NCBI GenBank assembly: GCA_941918925.1 | Contig: OW799234.1 | Location: 133,900,895-133,964,894 of the forward strand | Source of the DNA: Phyto melanocephala | Lineage: Eukaryota > Arthropoda > Insecta > Diptera > Rhinophoridae | Direction: 5' to 3' | Length of the DNA stretch: 64,000 nt | Part shown: positions 1 to 12,727 of the stretch, piece after piece | How the letters are laid out: the number at the start of each line of letters is the position of its first letter | Numbering within the stretch: the stretch's first letter is position 1 | Program-made: the position numbers and the translations under genes | The notes under the pieces: generated by a model | What the model was told of the DNA's origin: nothing | The model's input: only the letters and a program-made list of their open reading frames with translations | The model's database searches: none

Positions 1-81
1 TAAAATTACAAAAGCACAGGATTGAAGTGTTTCTGCTTCATAATATTTCCTTAACGAACAGTACCACTGTGCAATTGTCTA

Positions 82-1765
82 AAGCTTCGTACACACGGTT
101 GTCAGATCGTACAATATTGTGTGAAAAATTGGTAGCAAATACCTTACAACCGTGTGAACTGGCAATTTTTGCATAACAATGTTGGCAGAAAAGTCATTGT
201 CATACCATTGATAGACGGCAACCTGACAACAATATTGTCAGATATATTGCAATCGTCTGAACAACCTTCATCGTTATTGTCAGACCATTGAAACATGTTG
301 TCAGATAATTTTATATTGGCAGATGTACAAGTTTTGTGCATATGACAATGGCGTCATTGTCATACAAGTTAGTGATGTCAGATGTATAAAATGTTGCTTT
401 TAGTATTGTTGAATAGAATGTTGTTTTTAGGAATTTTCTTGTACTTTCTATTATATTTATACATAAAAACAATTAAGAACGTTATATTCGACCATGACTA
501 ATCTACTATATATGTCACCAGCACTCGCTTGAATTATGCAGATATTAACTTTATCATAATTTACAAAGAAAAGTTGATAGCAAAAATATACATACATATG
601 TTTGTAGTATATGCATAAATATATATAAGCACTATAATCATTGACGTCTATACATACATATACAAACTACATAATCTCGGACTTCTATACGTTCATACAT
701 ACTTGCATATACGAAATAATACATGCTAACTATGCCTTTTCATTTGATACCAATATTGTAGAGAGTAAAATTTTAATTATCAAAATATAATTATATTTAT
801 TGATTTATAGCGTAATCTATTTTACTATTCAAGCCCTTTTATTTAATACCCATATTGAATTACAAATATGTAATTCGCCCTTTTGTATTGGACGCCATCT
901 TAAATAAAGAATTTTTGTTAAGCCTACTGTATTTTACAGGTCAAGCCCTTTCATTTGATACCACTATTGATGGCGGTAAGTTTTTAATTACAAAAACCAT
1001 CTTATGTATACAAATTTGTTCGATATTTTGTCATGGCGTTCATCTTGATTTTTATACATAGGTTATACATGATATTCTGTATTCTACTTGTCAGTTCCTT
1101 TAATTTGATCCCAATATTGCAGGGGGTAAATTAGATAAATTTTTAATAACTAAAATTCACTCATTATACAAATTTGTTCGCCATTCTGTCATGACGGCCA
1201 TCTTGAATTGTATACTAGGAAATATTTAGGAGATTTTTTTAAAAACGTGGGAATTTTAAGTATGTATCTTCATATGGCATCACTGCAAAACGCTCTTTCA
1301 ATGCAACAGCTGTTGTGCAAAAAAAAAATTGTTAATTTTCTTGCGTGTTTCTTGTTTCAGTTTAGATTTGTGTCAATAAGTGGAGAACAAAATGAAAATA
1401 ATAAAAATTATTGTAAATATGAAGAGGACGGTACAGAATATTCCATTTTTAAATTTGTGAAAGCTTTTCTAGATCCCCAGACGCTATCGGAATCTAAGAT
1501 TGTAAAAAAAACATGACCAAAGCAATTTCTGACAACAGATCTGCCAATTTTTTTTATACCGCCATCTGACAACCGTCTAAACCTACAATTTTTTGTCGGA
1601 CAACATCGTCAGATAATGTTATTGTCAGAAGAACATCTGCCAATGAAATTGTCAGCTTTTCTGACAATTTACCTTATGGAAGCAATTCTTCATTGTCATT
1701 CCATTGTTAGCATATGTTTAGGTGTAGCAATTAAGTAAAATCTGACAACCGTCTGTACAGAGCTT
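82..1765. mobile_element. Inverted-repeat (foldback/MITE-like) element with subterminal repeats
   Basis: The two ends are inverted copies: AAGCTTCGTACACACGG at the left and the complement of AAGCTCTGTACAGACGG at the right, both running on into TTGTCAGAT. Inside each end the octamer TTGTCAGA or its complement recurs several times (for example near 99, 235, 275 and 296 on the left; 1526, 1567, 1620 and 1741 on the right). Arrays of subterminal motifs like this are typical binding sites for a transposase supplied in trans. No transposase frame is visible inside and no clear target duplication could be fixed, so the superfamily is unassigned. The open frames crossing it look like chance. Confidence 0.6.
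735..1215 (+). repeat. Degenerate tandem repeat inside the foldback element
   Basis: A unit beginning with CCCTTTCATTTGATACCA or close variants, followed by ATATTG, occurs at about 738, 832, 945 and 1094. Each of the later units then carries a stretch like CAAATTTGTTCGCCATTCTG and GCCATCTTGAATTG. Spacing is irregular, roughly 95 to 150 bases, and identity is only moderate. Related single copies of the core motif sit near 17125 and 63400. Confidence 0.6.
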
Positions 1766-2050
1766 AACGTTAACAAATTGACTCAAGTTTTATTTCACTA
1801 AAATGAGAAACCGTTTTCTCACAAAAGATAAGAGTTTGAAAGTGGTTTTGTTTAAGTTTTAATCTTTTTTAGTGAGCAGAGTTTAAAAGTCGATTTAACT
1901 TGTTGAAGTGTTGCCATACAAATATTTCAAACAAGTAAGTATTTCACTATACTTTCACCAACATATACACAGGAATTAAGAAACAAGTGCACACAAGCAA
2001 CCCTGCAACCCTGAACAAATGCGTAAAGCGAGGTTTTTTAAAATTGATAA
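1766..2050. other. AT-rich spacer, nothing recognised
   Basis: Between the foldback element and the LINE remnant I see no coding motif, terminal repeat or RNA gene. Confidence 0.5.
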
Positions 2051-3935
2051 CAAGATATCATTTAATAGGCTGAAATATGCTTTTAGTTCGTGAGAGATTG
2101 ATTTCATTATGTAAAAGTGAATCGTTTAAGATTAAGTATTCGGAGATAAACAATCGAAAATTATCCGCAGCAACAGGTTTTTCTGTTGTGAAACACAGCT
2201 CTGAACAGAATGCTCAGAAAATTGGAGACAATGGCCATACACTCTACAGGATATGCAGATGATATGTGATGGTTGTTAGTATTTCAGGTATTATGAGACA
2301 AGGAATAAATATTAAAATAAAAAGAGTAAAACCCTATAATTTTTACACGAATAAGGAAGGGTATAAAATGATTTATCTGAGAATATCGCGGGATATGAAA
2401 TTAACCTGGAATTATATTGCCAAAGTCTGCCCATTGTATTTACTCAGTTATGGTGAGACCAACAATAACTTATGTACCTTCTAAATGAGGTCGAAAGTAG
2501 AGATAAATGCGTAAATGTATTGCTAGAGTTTATGTCGCGGCTGCATAATTTGCAGTGTTATACTGCAACTCGCTAAAGCTCAATTTCTAAATATATTTTC
2601 TAAAGTTGAAGTGATAGAGATTAAGTTTTAGATTAAGTTTAAGTTACAGAATAAGGCTGTAAGTCCGTTTACTTGGAAACTCAGGGTAAAAAAATCTCGA
2701 AATTAGTTTTTTTCAGTTTGAGCGATAGAGATTTAGCTTAAGCGAGTAGCAGATGAAGTCTGCAGCGATTCGAAAGAAAAGCAATGATTTACCTTGGATT
2801 GAAGAAGAATCCTGGATTTCGTACATAAAGGCGTTATTGAGACTCGAATGTCGATGGAGTGGAGTAGATATTAGTGTATTGTCTGTTGACTTATCCAGCA
2901 CCTTTAATCTAGGGGAATACGTGCTCGTCTCTAAGGCAGAGATGCTTTGTTTAATGCATGCCTTAAAACAGCTTAAACTTGATAACCAGTCGGTTATAAA
3001 GCGAGTGCCGTGGGTAGATATGAAGCCCTTTTATTTGCTTGAGTGTATTCAAGATCAATAAGTGTGCTTCTACAAACAAGCTGACTCTGATGTATAAAAT
3101 GAATCGCCGAAAAGAGGAACTGTGGCAAAATTCTGTGAATTAAAATCCGGAGAAAAAATCCTTTGGATAATGGATGATCAGGGTTTTCAATGGGTAAACT
3201 CTAAAAGGCTTCGAAGGAGGATGACGGAAATCACATGCTGAAAGGCTCATATGGATGCAATTAGGGTTCAGGGATAAAATTGGAGGATCCCGAGTTGGAT
3301 AACTGCTCTTGTCACAGTGCATGGCAACTTAAAATATCATCGATCAGGGTTTTCAATGGGTAAACTGTAAAAGGCTTCGAAGGAGGATGAAGGAAATCAC
3401 ATGCTGAAAGGCTCATATGGATGCAATTAGGATTCAGGGATAAAATTGGAGGATCCCGAGTTGGATAACTGCTCTTGTCACAGTGCATGGCAACTTAAAA
3501 TATCATCTGCACAAGATTAAAGTTGTGGAGGATAATGTTTGCAGAATTTGCCTTCAGACTACTGAGAAGGTAGCGTATGTGGTTTGCGAGTGTCCGGTAT
3601 TGGATGGCAGCAGACTGAGTATCATCGGCAAGCACACATTAGGTGTGAGTGCTATGGGGAATATTAGTCTGCAAAAATGCTGGCGATTAAGAAAGGGTGC
3701 TGTGATGAGTATTTTAGATAATCATCAGTCTGAAACGTGAAGTCATAATAGACTAGAGTAAACGCTTGTGGGGACACAAGACTCAGTGAAGCCGGTGATA
3801 CCTCTTTGGTATCCTTGTAATCATTGAGGAACGAAGGGCGTTGAAAAGATACCTGTTAATGGAGAGAATATGCGAATGTCTGGTTTTGGCTAGCAGAAGA
3901 TGAGGGTCAGAGATAGACAAACGTTGATGTATAGA
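2050..3935 (+). pseudogene. Decayed non-LTR retrotransposon (RT end, RNase H, C-terminal zinc motif, 3' UTR)
   Basis: Pieces of one LINE polyprotein follow each other in the expected order but in shifting frames. At about 2246-2257 the RT active-site motif reads GYADDM and is followed directly by a stop. Near 2395-2420 comes the post-RT motif MKLTWN. At 2753-3061 a 102-codon stretch contains FNLGEYVLVSKAEMLCLMHAL, the region of RNase H that surrounds its acidic residues. At 3483-3740 lies the C-terminal domain GNLKYHLHKI followed by CRICLQTTE and VCECPVLDGSRL, a cysteine cluster common at the C-terminus of RNase H-bearing LINEs. The N-terminal ORF1, endonuclease and most of RT are missing, consistent with 5' truncation. 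The clade (LOA, I, R1 or Outcast) is not resolved. Confidence 0.72.
3176..3507 (+). repeat. 166 bp tandem duplication inside the LINE remnant
   Basis: Two head-to-tail copies (3176-3341 and 3342-3507) of a block starting GATCAGGGTTTTCAATGGG and ending CTTAAAATATCAT. They differ at only a few positions (for example GATGACGG against GATGAAGG). The duplication falls just before the C-terminal cysteine motif and duplicates its leading residues, so it happened after the element stopped being functional. Confidence 0.9.
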
Positions 3936-5239
3936 GTATATAGGGTACCCTATAGGCTATATAGGCTGTAGGGTACCTTAGTCTAAAGATGATACTCTAG
4001 TCAAAAGCAAACGCCGACTCAGTGGCGGATTTTAATAGAAATGTATTATTTTTTTTTAATTACAGATTAAGCGTAGTCTTCATTTATGACATTATATTTC
4101 TTATATTTTCTTTTTTTTAATGAAAATTATAAAATATAAATTAATTTAAGTTTTTCTGCAAAACGAAAATGGCTAGCAAAATGTAAAACGAAGTAGTAGC
4201 TTGCTTGAAATAAGTGCACAAAAACTCATTTTATTTGACTACTTTTTATAACACTATTTTGTAGCATCAAACATTAACTTCCAAAAGTGCATAAAAAAAC
4301 TAAATAACAATTTTCTGAAATTGAAACAAAAGTTAACTGCTCAAACTAAAACACTCAAATTCTTCATAAATTAACTGCTTTTGCTTTATTTTACACTTTT
4401 TTGATATTTAAATATAAATGAATTTTTTTATGACAAATTTCACAAATATAAAAAAAAAGTTTTTAAATTGGTTTCTGGTTTCAGCTCGTTATTTATGGTC
4501 TTTTTGAAGCGAAAGTAAAAGAAACTTAAAAATAACACGATAGTGGAACGAATAAAATTAAAGTTTTATATAAAATTTGAATTTTTTTTTGTTTGAACAT
4601 GCAAACATTTATTTATTGTTCAATTGGCCGTGGAAAAATAAACAAAAACGTAAAAATAAAATTGTGACATTTTCATATTCAGCTAAAAATTTACGAAAAT
4701 ACAAAAATAATTATTTTCACAAAATGACTATAAAAGTCAATTAAATTAAAAATTTATAGTAGAGTAGAGAGGCTGTCGTTTTTTGTTTGGGAATTAATAG
4801 AAGAAAAAGAGTACCGCTTTTGTTGAACCATTTTTTGTCCATAATAAACTGTTTCGAGTTTTGTTTGCTTAAGAGGTCATCTTGGACTTTGAAGTTGCCA
4901 ATATTGCAGGTATTGAAAAAAAGGAAATGCAATCCATCATTTTGTTTCGGTAGCTATTTGGGACTTAAACCTTTTTCATGATATGATGATCTCTTGAAAC
5001 GTGAAGATTTGATTTTCGTTTTTGAGTTTAGAAAAACTCAAAAAAGTAGTTATATTAATGCAATTTTTCTAGAATTATAAGACTATAACTGGCAATCAGT
5101 TTTAGCTTTTATACGGAATTCTGAAAACTCTTTTGCAATTTTTTTACAATTATCTGGTTATTTGATCTAACTACAGTACTACAGTAAATTTAACATATTT
5201 TTTGTATATTTTTATTTTTTCCCCCCTGACTCTGACTTA
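3936..5239. other. AT-rich DNA without recognised features
   Basis: Short open frames here lack any family motif and overlap on both strands. Around 3945-3990 there is a small local palindrome cluster containing AGGGTACCCT, which may be the decayed tail of the LINE. Otherwise nothing is supported. Confidence 0.5.
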
Positions 5240-6000
5240 TTATACCCTTCACACAGTGAAAAAGGGTATATATAGGTTTGTCATTCTGTGTGAAATTTCT
5301 ACAATTTTCATTTCCGACCCCATAAAGTATATATTTTCTTAAAGCTTATGAATAGGGGAGTCGATTAAGCTCTGTCAGTCTGTCAGTCTGTCCGTCTGTC
5401 CGTGTGTATGTTGAAATCAACTTTTTGAAGCCCCCCGAAATAGCTTGGACACGGGTGAGGTATTAAAATATCAGAAATATTAGTAGATCGGTATTGAAAA
5501 TCAGAAACATCGGTACATAAGCAACTGAGATATGAGCAAAAACCCACGACCACCTCGATTTTTTTTTTTTTCACAAAAACAACATTACAACAACAACATA
5601 CATACATACAAACGTGTATACTGGTTAAAGAAAACGTGGCATCGAATCCCAGCTGAGCCAAAAAAATTTTTTTTTTATTTTATATATTATTTATATTTTT
5701 ATATTTTTTTTTAATTTTTTTTTGTTTTATATTTATTATATATATTTCAATTTTTTAAAAAATTTTTTTTTAAAATTTTTTTTTTTAAATTTTTTTAAAA
5801 TTTTTTCTTTTCTTTTTTTTTTCTTTTAACATACGTAAAGTTATAATTTTAAAATGGGTTGTTTTTATATATGTATGTTTTTATATGTTGTACGTATTTC
5901 ATATGGGATGAATGGTGACACAAACTACTGTTATTGCATGACTACACGTTTTGAAGGGTATATAAGATTCGGCATGGCCGAATATAGCGCTCTTACTTGT
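5240..6000 (-). mobile_element. Short Helentron/DINE-1-like (mini-me type) element
   Basis: Read on the minus strand the element begins ACAAGTAAGAGCGCTATATT, continues with CGGCCATGCCGAAT and ends in a hairpin, TATACCCTTCAC pairing with GTGAAAAAGGGTATA. Near the hairpin end lies a (GTCY)n tract with repeats of GTCTGTCC at about 5378-5404. This layout (conserved head, GTCY proto-microsatellite, terminal hairpin, no target duplication) is that of fly DINE-1 and mini-me elements. It also carries a CATA microsatellite and long T-runs. No protein is encoded; open frames inside are shadows shared with the sibling at 12113. Confidence 0.75.
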
Positions 6001-6003
6001 TTT

Positions 6004-6369
6004 TTTTAAATATGATATTATAAAGGGTTAGCTTTAAATGTGAATATAAGAGTTTTTTTTCCCACTTTTTGAAAGTTAACAAAAGCTAATGTAAGAAACT
6101 TTATACGTTCAAAATAGAATGTGCTCTAATCAAACATGATCGCTCCAATTGAAAACGATCGCTTTATGAATTATCTGGCGATTTTTAAGAGTATAAGTTT
6201 CCGAATTAAAAAAAATACACTAAACTTGCAAAAGTTAATTAAATTTTTTGGGCAATAGCTGAAATTCTGCTGTTTACCCTTTAAAAATTATTTCCTGTAA
6301 TAGTTACCCGCGGCCGTTGGTAGTCATAAATCAGCTAAAATTTTTGCATAGTTTTTCCAGCATTTACGT
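6004..6369. other. AT-rich spacer, nothing recognised
   Basis: No coding or repeat motif recognised here. Confidence 0.4.
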
Positions 6370-6590
6370 TAGTAACTCTCCAATAACAGCAGTAATGTTA
6401 TCTTTTAGGGATTTCGATTTGTAGCTGACTGGGCCTTGTACATATAAAGCTTTACGTATGCCAACAGAAAATTTCCTAGTGGGGTCAAATGGCGGCCAAT
6501 GGACTTCTTTAAAACCTGAGAAACCTGAGCAAAATAAGCTGGCTTCTCAATAGGTTCATGGTATAACATTCTGTGTGGCATCGTTTCAGT
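6370..6590 (-). pseudogene. Heavily decayed mariner-like transposase scrap
   Basis: On the minus strand one frame reads HWPPFDPTRKF, then KALYV and SLKDNITAVIGELL. These align in order with the WPPRSCDLTPLDFFLWG, VYADKP and DNI blocks of the DD41D-type mariners found elsewhere in this window. Upstream NDATQN may be the worn QDGATCH block. Two stops lie between the blocks. Both third-block aspartates are displaced or lost, so the copy is dead. The assignment is by pattern only and could be coincidence. Confidence 0.42.
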
Positions 6591-8074
6591 TTTGGCTTAA
6601 TAAATCGGTAATAATCGCACGACACCTTGCTCCATTGTCACTCCGATATTCATCGTTCTTTCAGAAAAAGGGGTCTAAACCCCTGACTCAAAAACCACAC
6701 TTATGCAGTGCATATTTCAGCGTAACTGCTTCTGACTAATCTACATACTGAATTTGGCAATAATGTTTGTTTACGATCTTGAATACCCTGTTCGGTGGGT
6801 CAAATATTAAAAAAATTTCATTCAGTTAGTCGCAAGCATTGTTCGTCTTTTAGTATATTCGTGGTGATATGCCAACCTTACCGACCATTTTTGGCATTAT
6901 ATGTAACAAATTTACACTGAAGAACCTAATAGCAAAAATTCGACTTTTTTAAACAATATGAAATTATGTAAAACTACAACAAATAATGAAAGGAGAGGAT
7001 TAATATGACAATGCTTTAAATTACATTGCAAATCATCGCTAGAAATTGCTTTGAAGCTTAATTGTTTCAGTTTTCGTCACCAAAATTGAAGTATAATACC
7101 GCAAAAAGTATTTCGCGTAAATTTAAATATTCTTAAATGCCACAAATTTATATAACCAAATACATAGTCTTCCTATAACAAGAAGAAAAAACAGAGATGG
7201 AAATATTGCCTCAAATCAAATTAACTTTTATGCAAAAAATTCAATGTTTCTCTTCATAATCATCGCTTTGAGCCAAATCAAAAAGAAAACTAAATGCAAA
7301 TTTTAATTTAAATAAATGTATTTATATGCACAGTTTTCTTTTAATGAATAAAATAAATAAGTTTTAGTAAAAAAAACAATCTGATAAAAGAAGCTTGCCA
7401 AACTACCAAGTTTTATAAAGTTTTAAAAAAAAATCTCTGTAACAACATGGGTTGATATTTTTTTCGTAATAAAAATAATGTTTTTAAATTTTTATTAATT
7501 TTCTAGATATTTCGCTAATCTGTTGTGCAGCATCATCAGAAAATATATAGTTTTTTTCTATAGAAATAAAAAAACGATATGACAACGTTGCATATGGATG
7601 GTTGCAGGTACACTCTCACACTAGTATTTTTGACGACATTGAGTTTTTTTAGTGATTTCAAAACATTTTACATGAATAAATCTCGTCACAAATATTCAAT
7701 GTTATTGTATCAAAAATAACAGCTTTACAATCAATTTAACAAAAGAAGTTGTATTATGATAATGCAACAGTTTCTATTACGCTTGTTTCCTCTTTTTCTC
7801 CTCTAAAGCTACAATTATTTGAGTTAGAGCCTTTCTACCTGTAACCATCGATATACTCCTGTCACCTAAAGGGCAAGACATAAAAAACTTCTTGTAATTG
7901 AGGAAAAATAATTATCACAATCAGCAATAATTTTGTATTACTAAAAATTTGTTCACTATTTTCTAATCCTGATCTTATAATCTTGCTGTTTACCGAAATC
8001 TCGTTCGTATTTCACAAAATATGATTCTCTTTTTTGTTTGAGTCATAAAATTTCTATTAAACATTTAAATACAT
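6591..8074. other. AT-rich DNA without recognised features
   Basis: No domain, terminal repeat or RNA gene was recognised on either strand. The mariner scrap may extend a little way in, up to about 6760, but no motif confirms it. Confidence 0.45.
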
Positions 8075-9616
8075 AACAAGTAAGAGCACTATATTCAGCT
8101 GTGCCGAATTTTTAATCCCACCACCAATTTTGTGTACATTTAAAGCACAATATTTATTATTTTGTTAATCGCTATGGAATAATCTGTTTATAATAAAATA
8201 TATATCACTTTCTTTGTAGAGGGTGCTTTAATTTTAAGGGCCCATGTTGAAGGTGAACTACACCTAGTCTTTAAACTTGTTTTCTGCATTTCACTTGACA
8301 TTTCTCAATCTCAAACTTACTCAATTTGATCCGTGGAAAGATACGCAAATGAACTTTGTCAATAGAGAAATTACATGAATTTAAGATAAACCGTTATGGG
8401 AGGTGGGCGTCAAAGTGAGCGTGTTACCTTAAGTTTTTGGCACAACGATTTCATTGATTAGAAGGATATACGTAGCAAATTTGATCATCATACCTCTAAT
8501 TTTGGCGGTTTTTATGAGCTTTTAAATTTCATTAACGGTAGATAACGTGAAAAGTGGGCGTTATAGTAGGCGTGTCAAGGTTGTTTTTGCTAATGAGTAC
8601 AACTTAGGTGTTTCAATATAGCTCTTTGTTATTCCAAAATCTTTATTAATAGAGAATTAAATGAATTTTAGGTAAAACGTTATATGGGAGGTGGGCGTAA
8701 AAGTGGGCGTCGCAACTTAATTTTCTTGCACAGTAATGATATTGCCTAGGAGGATATACGTAGCAAATTTGATCATCACACCTCTAATTTTGGTGGTTTT
8801 ATGAGCTTTTAAATTTCATTAACGGTAGATAATGTGAAAAGTGGGCGTTATAGTAGGCCTGCCAAAGATGATTTTGCTAATGAGTACAACTTAGGTGTTT
8901 CAATATAGCTCTTTGTTATTCCAAAATCTTTATTAATAGAGAAATTATATGAATTTTAGGTAAAACGTTATATGGGAGGTGGGCGTAAAATTGGGCGTGG
9001 CACATTGATTTTCCTTTACAAAAAAGCGTCTCACCAAAAAGCAAAGTGTGCAAAATTTCAGAATCGTACATTCAATTTTGTTGCTTTTATGACGTTTTTG
9101 TTTTTAAATATACCGAAAAATACACTGTGCGGTATAAATTTTCGTACATTTTGATCGATAACTCCTCTCCTAATGCATAGATTTAGATAATTTTCGGGGA
9201 AAAATATTGTTTTTACTCAGGAAATATATATTCGGAGTTTCATGAGTCTACGTTAATGCGTTTGGACACAATTCCATTTTATTCGATGTTCGAAAGACAC
9301 GGTTTTTTCGACCTACTCTTGCTTTTCGAGCTATAACTCCCTTCCTAATATTCCGATTTAGCCCATTTTCAATATCAAACAAACCTTGTCTATAAGAAAG
9401 ATTCTGGCAAAATTTGAGCTCCCTAGATTTTCAGTGCGACCTCTATCGTGCTTTCAACAGACGGACAGACGGACGGACATAGCTAGATCGTCATCAAATC
9501 AAACCCTGATTTAGAATATATATACTTTATGGGGTCTAAAATGGATATTTCGATGTGTTACAAACGGAATGACAAAATGAATATACCCCCACCATTTTTT
9601 TGGTGGCGGGTATAAA
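8075..9616 (+). mobile_element. Long Helentron/DINE-1-like element, internally deleted copy
   Basis: It starts AACAAGTAAGAGCACTATAT and ends with the hairpin TATACCCCCACCA / TGGTGGCGGGTATA. In between are the head of a mariner derivative (about 8218-8356, cut off abruptly), about three ~288 bp tandem units with the phrase AGGTGGGCGTAAAAGTGGGC, a conserved right arm and a GACGGACAGACGGACGGACA tract at about 9461. Compared with the copies at 29742 and 57734 it lacks most of the mariner derivative and one tandem unit. Non-coding: a 60-codon frame at 8972 recurs in the sister copies only because the DNA is repeated. Confidence 0.8.
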
Positions 9617-10737
9617 AAGATTTTCTGTTTGTGATTGTAACTGAAACTTATAACTGAATCCATATTTGACAATTATATACATATACTCTTCATTTATTTT
9701 CAAAAGTATTTTCTGTTTGTTTATTTGCTAGACATTTCCCAGCAAAAAATAATGTAAAAGGCATTAACTCAGGTTTATATATTTTAAGTAATTGAGAAAG
9801 AACTTTTAAAAAGAAACAGTAAGACCTATCAGAGCTTGACCTTAAGCTGCATTTGGTTTCCACAAAATTTTGCGAATATTAATTAGCCTGTAAGTGGTAA
9901 AGGACGATAATTTTAAAATTTCGAACAATTTCTTCCACATTTATGTTGTTTACAAAGCCTGGTACATTAAAATTAATGATACTTGTTATTATCGTTGGAA
10001 TTTCGTGAACAAAATTTTAAATTTATTTCCACTCAAAAATAAATTCTTGTAGACTTATGTAAAACAAATTCCTTTAATATATTAAATAACAAAGAAGAAG
10101 AGTTTATGAAATAATTAAAATTCCAAGAAAGTCCAAGCAATTGGCTGCAAAGCCTTAATTTTAAGTGTAACTACCAACACTTACTGCTAATGACAATATT
10201 CAGAACGGCCTTAAATAATTAAATATAAAAAAACCAAAATGCTGTATTTGATTTTGTTTTGCTGGGCTGCAGCCGTTAACTTTAATGTTTAAATATAAAT
10301 ATGAAAATAACCAGAACGTTAAATAAGGATTCCAACATTTGTTTAAACATAAGGAATTCCCATGTAGGTACTTTGAACCAAGACGCACATAAATAATCTT
10401 AATTTATCACTACTATTAAATAAGATCTCCAACTTACAGACATATTTACCACAAACTCTCTAACCTTTTTTTCTATTCAAGGACATAAATACATAAACAT
10501 TAAAACTTGACGTAATTTAGGGTAGTGCAGAAAAATAAGCAATTTTACCAAATTAAATGAACGATTTTTCAAATTAAGACGTTCCTAGTAAAGTGCTGAA
10601 TTGCGAAATTCGATATCTATCAAAATTAGAGAATTCTAATTAGAATCTAATTGAAAATGCAAAGAAAACTTCCAAGTTCAATTGAAGTTTTTATCTTTTT
10701 CGAATGCAGCAATTCTGCTCCAGGTAAGCTGTAATTA
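9617..10737. other. AT-rich DNA without recognised features
   Basis: No coding motif, terminal repeat or RNA gene recognised. Confidence 0.45.
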
Positions 10738-11160
10738 CAAGCAAAAGAAACATGGTTGTGGTAACCATAATCGAAGAGCATCATACTATGATTGGAGTTA
10801 AAATATATAATGGTTGTCAGTTATCACTATTATATTTAACTCAAGCATAATGCAAAAATTATATATATGACTACAGTGGAAATTGATTGCTTTGTAATCA
10901 TACTGTTGTCTTACCTGCTATTTAATGATTATTTGTAATTTTAAATGCTTTTTAATATTAAGTTTTCTTTTTGTCATAACAATTTTTTTTCATATCATAC
11001 TATTTTTAAGCCGCAACCATATCTAAATTTATACGAAAATTAAACATTAAAAGATAAAACTCAAACAAGCGTTTGATTATAGTTAAAAAAATATATGTTT
11101 TCGGCAACCAAATGTTGTTTTAGAGAATATAATATGACCATCGTGATCATGTCGTAACAA
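10738..11160 (+). mobile_element. Internally deleted copy of the ~730 bp MITE
   Basis: The left part GGTTGTGGTAACCATAATCG plus GAAGAGCA matches the left arm of the MITE at 14567. The right part, with ATATGACCATCGTGATCATG, matches its right arm. The outermost CACGCAAAG ends are worn (GCAAAAGAAA on the left, lost on the right) and about 300 bases of the middle are missing. An old non-autonomous copy. Confidence 0.7.
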
Positions 11161-12112
11161 AGCAAGAGTTACTAACGATCATTTTAAATAATTTAATGAA
11201 ATTATTATTTTTATCTACAGCAATCATTGAACAGACGTATGTTTACCTTCAACTTAATATTTTTCTAACAAGTGATTTGTTTAGCAGACTGTTTGTTACT
11301 CTTTATAGTCGATATAGTTGTGTTTATGAAAATTACGTATTTTTATTTTAATATATTTTGATTAAAAAAAAAAACAAAAAATATATATTTTTACAACTTA
11401 AATATTTACTTGTGAAACGCCCTAATACATACGCAATACGTTCCTAAATACATACAAAAAAAAACTCATGTTTACAACTTTGCGATACAAGGAAAAATAA
11501 GTAGAAACAAGAATTGAAAAAATATAAGGACAAAATTTATTGATATTTTCGTTACATAGACACAGTTCGATTATGCTGTTTGTTTTTGCATTGTTTATCC
11601 TTTTCGACATTGTGTGGGAATAAAAGAATAACATCGGCATGAAGAAAAAAAAAACAAATATTTTTCCATCTTACCCACTCAATTATTATTATACCCCCAA
11701 TACTTTTTCTATTAGTCAATAAGTTAGTGTGAGCATAAGTATATTATCCATCGCAAAGTACAAAGTAATCGTCTTATGCATTCGATTAAGATTAAAAATT
11801 AAAGTTCTTTTAGAAAACCGATAAAATCCGATTGGAGTTAAATATTTCATTTTTAACACAATTATGTAAATCCGAAATTGTGTTTTGAATTTATTTTCTA
11901 GAGCCAGTAAATAGATTCCCATACTGGATTAAAATCAAAAATTATTCAAGCTTTTATACTTAACACTAAAACCCTTTGTCAAATTTCTGCAAAATCTTGT
12001 TACACATGATCAGATCAGAATAAGCAAAAAAGGTTGAAACTCTAAGCAAATGTTATCAAAATGAGGAACTTAAGCTAGATTCACCCATAAAATTTTAGTT
12101 CAGAACAAATTT
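11161..12112. other. AT-rich DNA without recognised features
   Basis: Homopolymer-rich sequence; open frames at 11422 and 11716 on the minus strand show no family motif. Confidence 0.45.
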
Positions 12113-12727
12113 TTTATACCCTTCACCTGTGGGGCACAAGGGTATATATAGCTTTGTCATTCCGTTTGTAATTTCTACTGTCTGTCTGTCCGTCTGACCG
12201 TCTGCCCGTCTGTCCGTGTGTTGGTTGAAATCAACTTTTAGAAGCAACTATATGTTCCTCAGATCTGTATATGATATCAATCTCTTGGAAATATCCAGGA
12301 ATGAATCGCTATTGAAATTCAGCACAATCGCCCCATAACTTTCTGAGATATGAGCAAAAAACCACGACCACCTCGTTTTTTTTCACAATTACAACAACAA
12401 CATACATACATACATACATGTAAAAAACGTACCAAACAAAAAAAAATTAAAAAAAAAAAAAATATTAAAAATAAGAAAAAAATAATAAAAAAAATCTACA
12501 AAAAAAAAATAATAAAAAAAAATAATAAAATATAAATAATATATTAAATAAAATAAAATAAATTTTTTTTGGCTCAGCTGGGATTCGATGCCACATTTAT
12601 TCTAACTTGTACGTATGCACGTATTTTATATGGGATGAATGGTGATACAAACAATTGTTATTGCATGACTACACGTTGTGAAGGGTATATAAGATTCGGC
12701 ACGGCCGAATATAGCACTGTTACTTGT
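12113..12727 (-). mobile_element. Short Helentron/DINE-1-like (mini-me type) element
   Basis: Sibling of the element at 5240: minus-strand head ACAAGTAACAGTGCTATATT, CGGCCGTGCCGAAT, a shared phrase GGATTCGATGCCACAT, an A-rich low-complexity centre at 12418-12565, a CATA microsatellite, the GTCTGTCC tract at about 12180-12222 and the terminal hairpin formed from TATACCCTTCACC and the complementary GGGTATATATAG side. No coding capacity. Confidence 0.75.

Noticed and set aside
144..341. Minus-strand frame in the left arm of the foldback element
   Set aside because: Its length comes from the TTGTCAGA repeats, which read as repeated Ser-Asp-Asn codons; no support as a gene.
5532..5714. Open frames beginning MSKxPRPPRFF at 5532 and 12350, and MAQLGFDATF frames on the other side
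   Set aside because: They are shared only because both sit in the short HINE copies; low-complexity A/T runs make up most of the peptides.
8972..9154. A conserved 60-residue open frame recurring at 8972, 30208 (minus) and 59538
   Set aside because: It lies in the same place within three copies of one non-coding repeat family; conservation reflects recent DNA copying, and the peptide has no domain.
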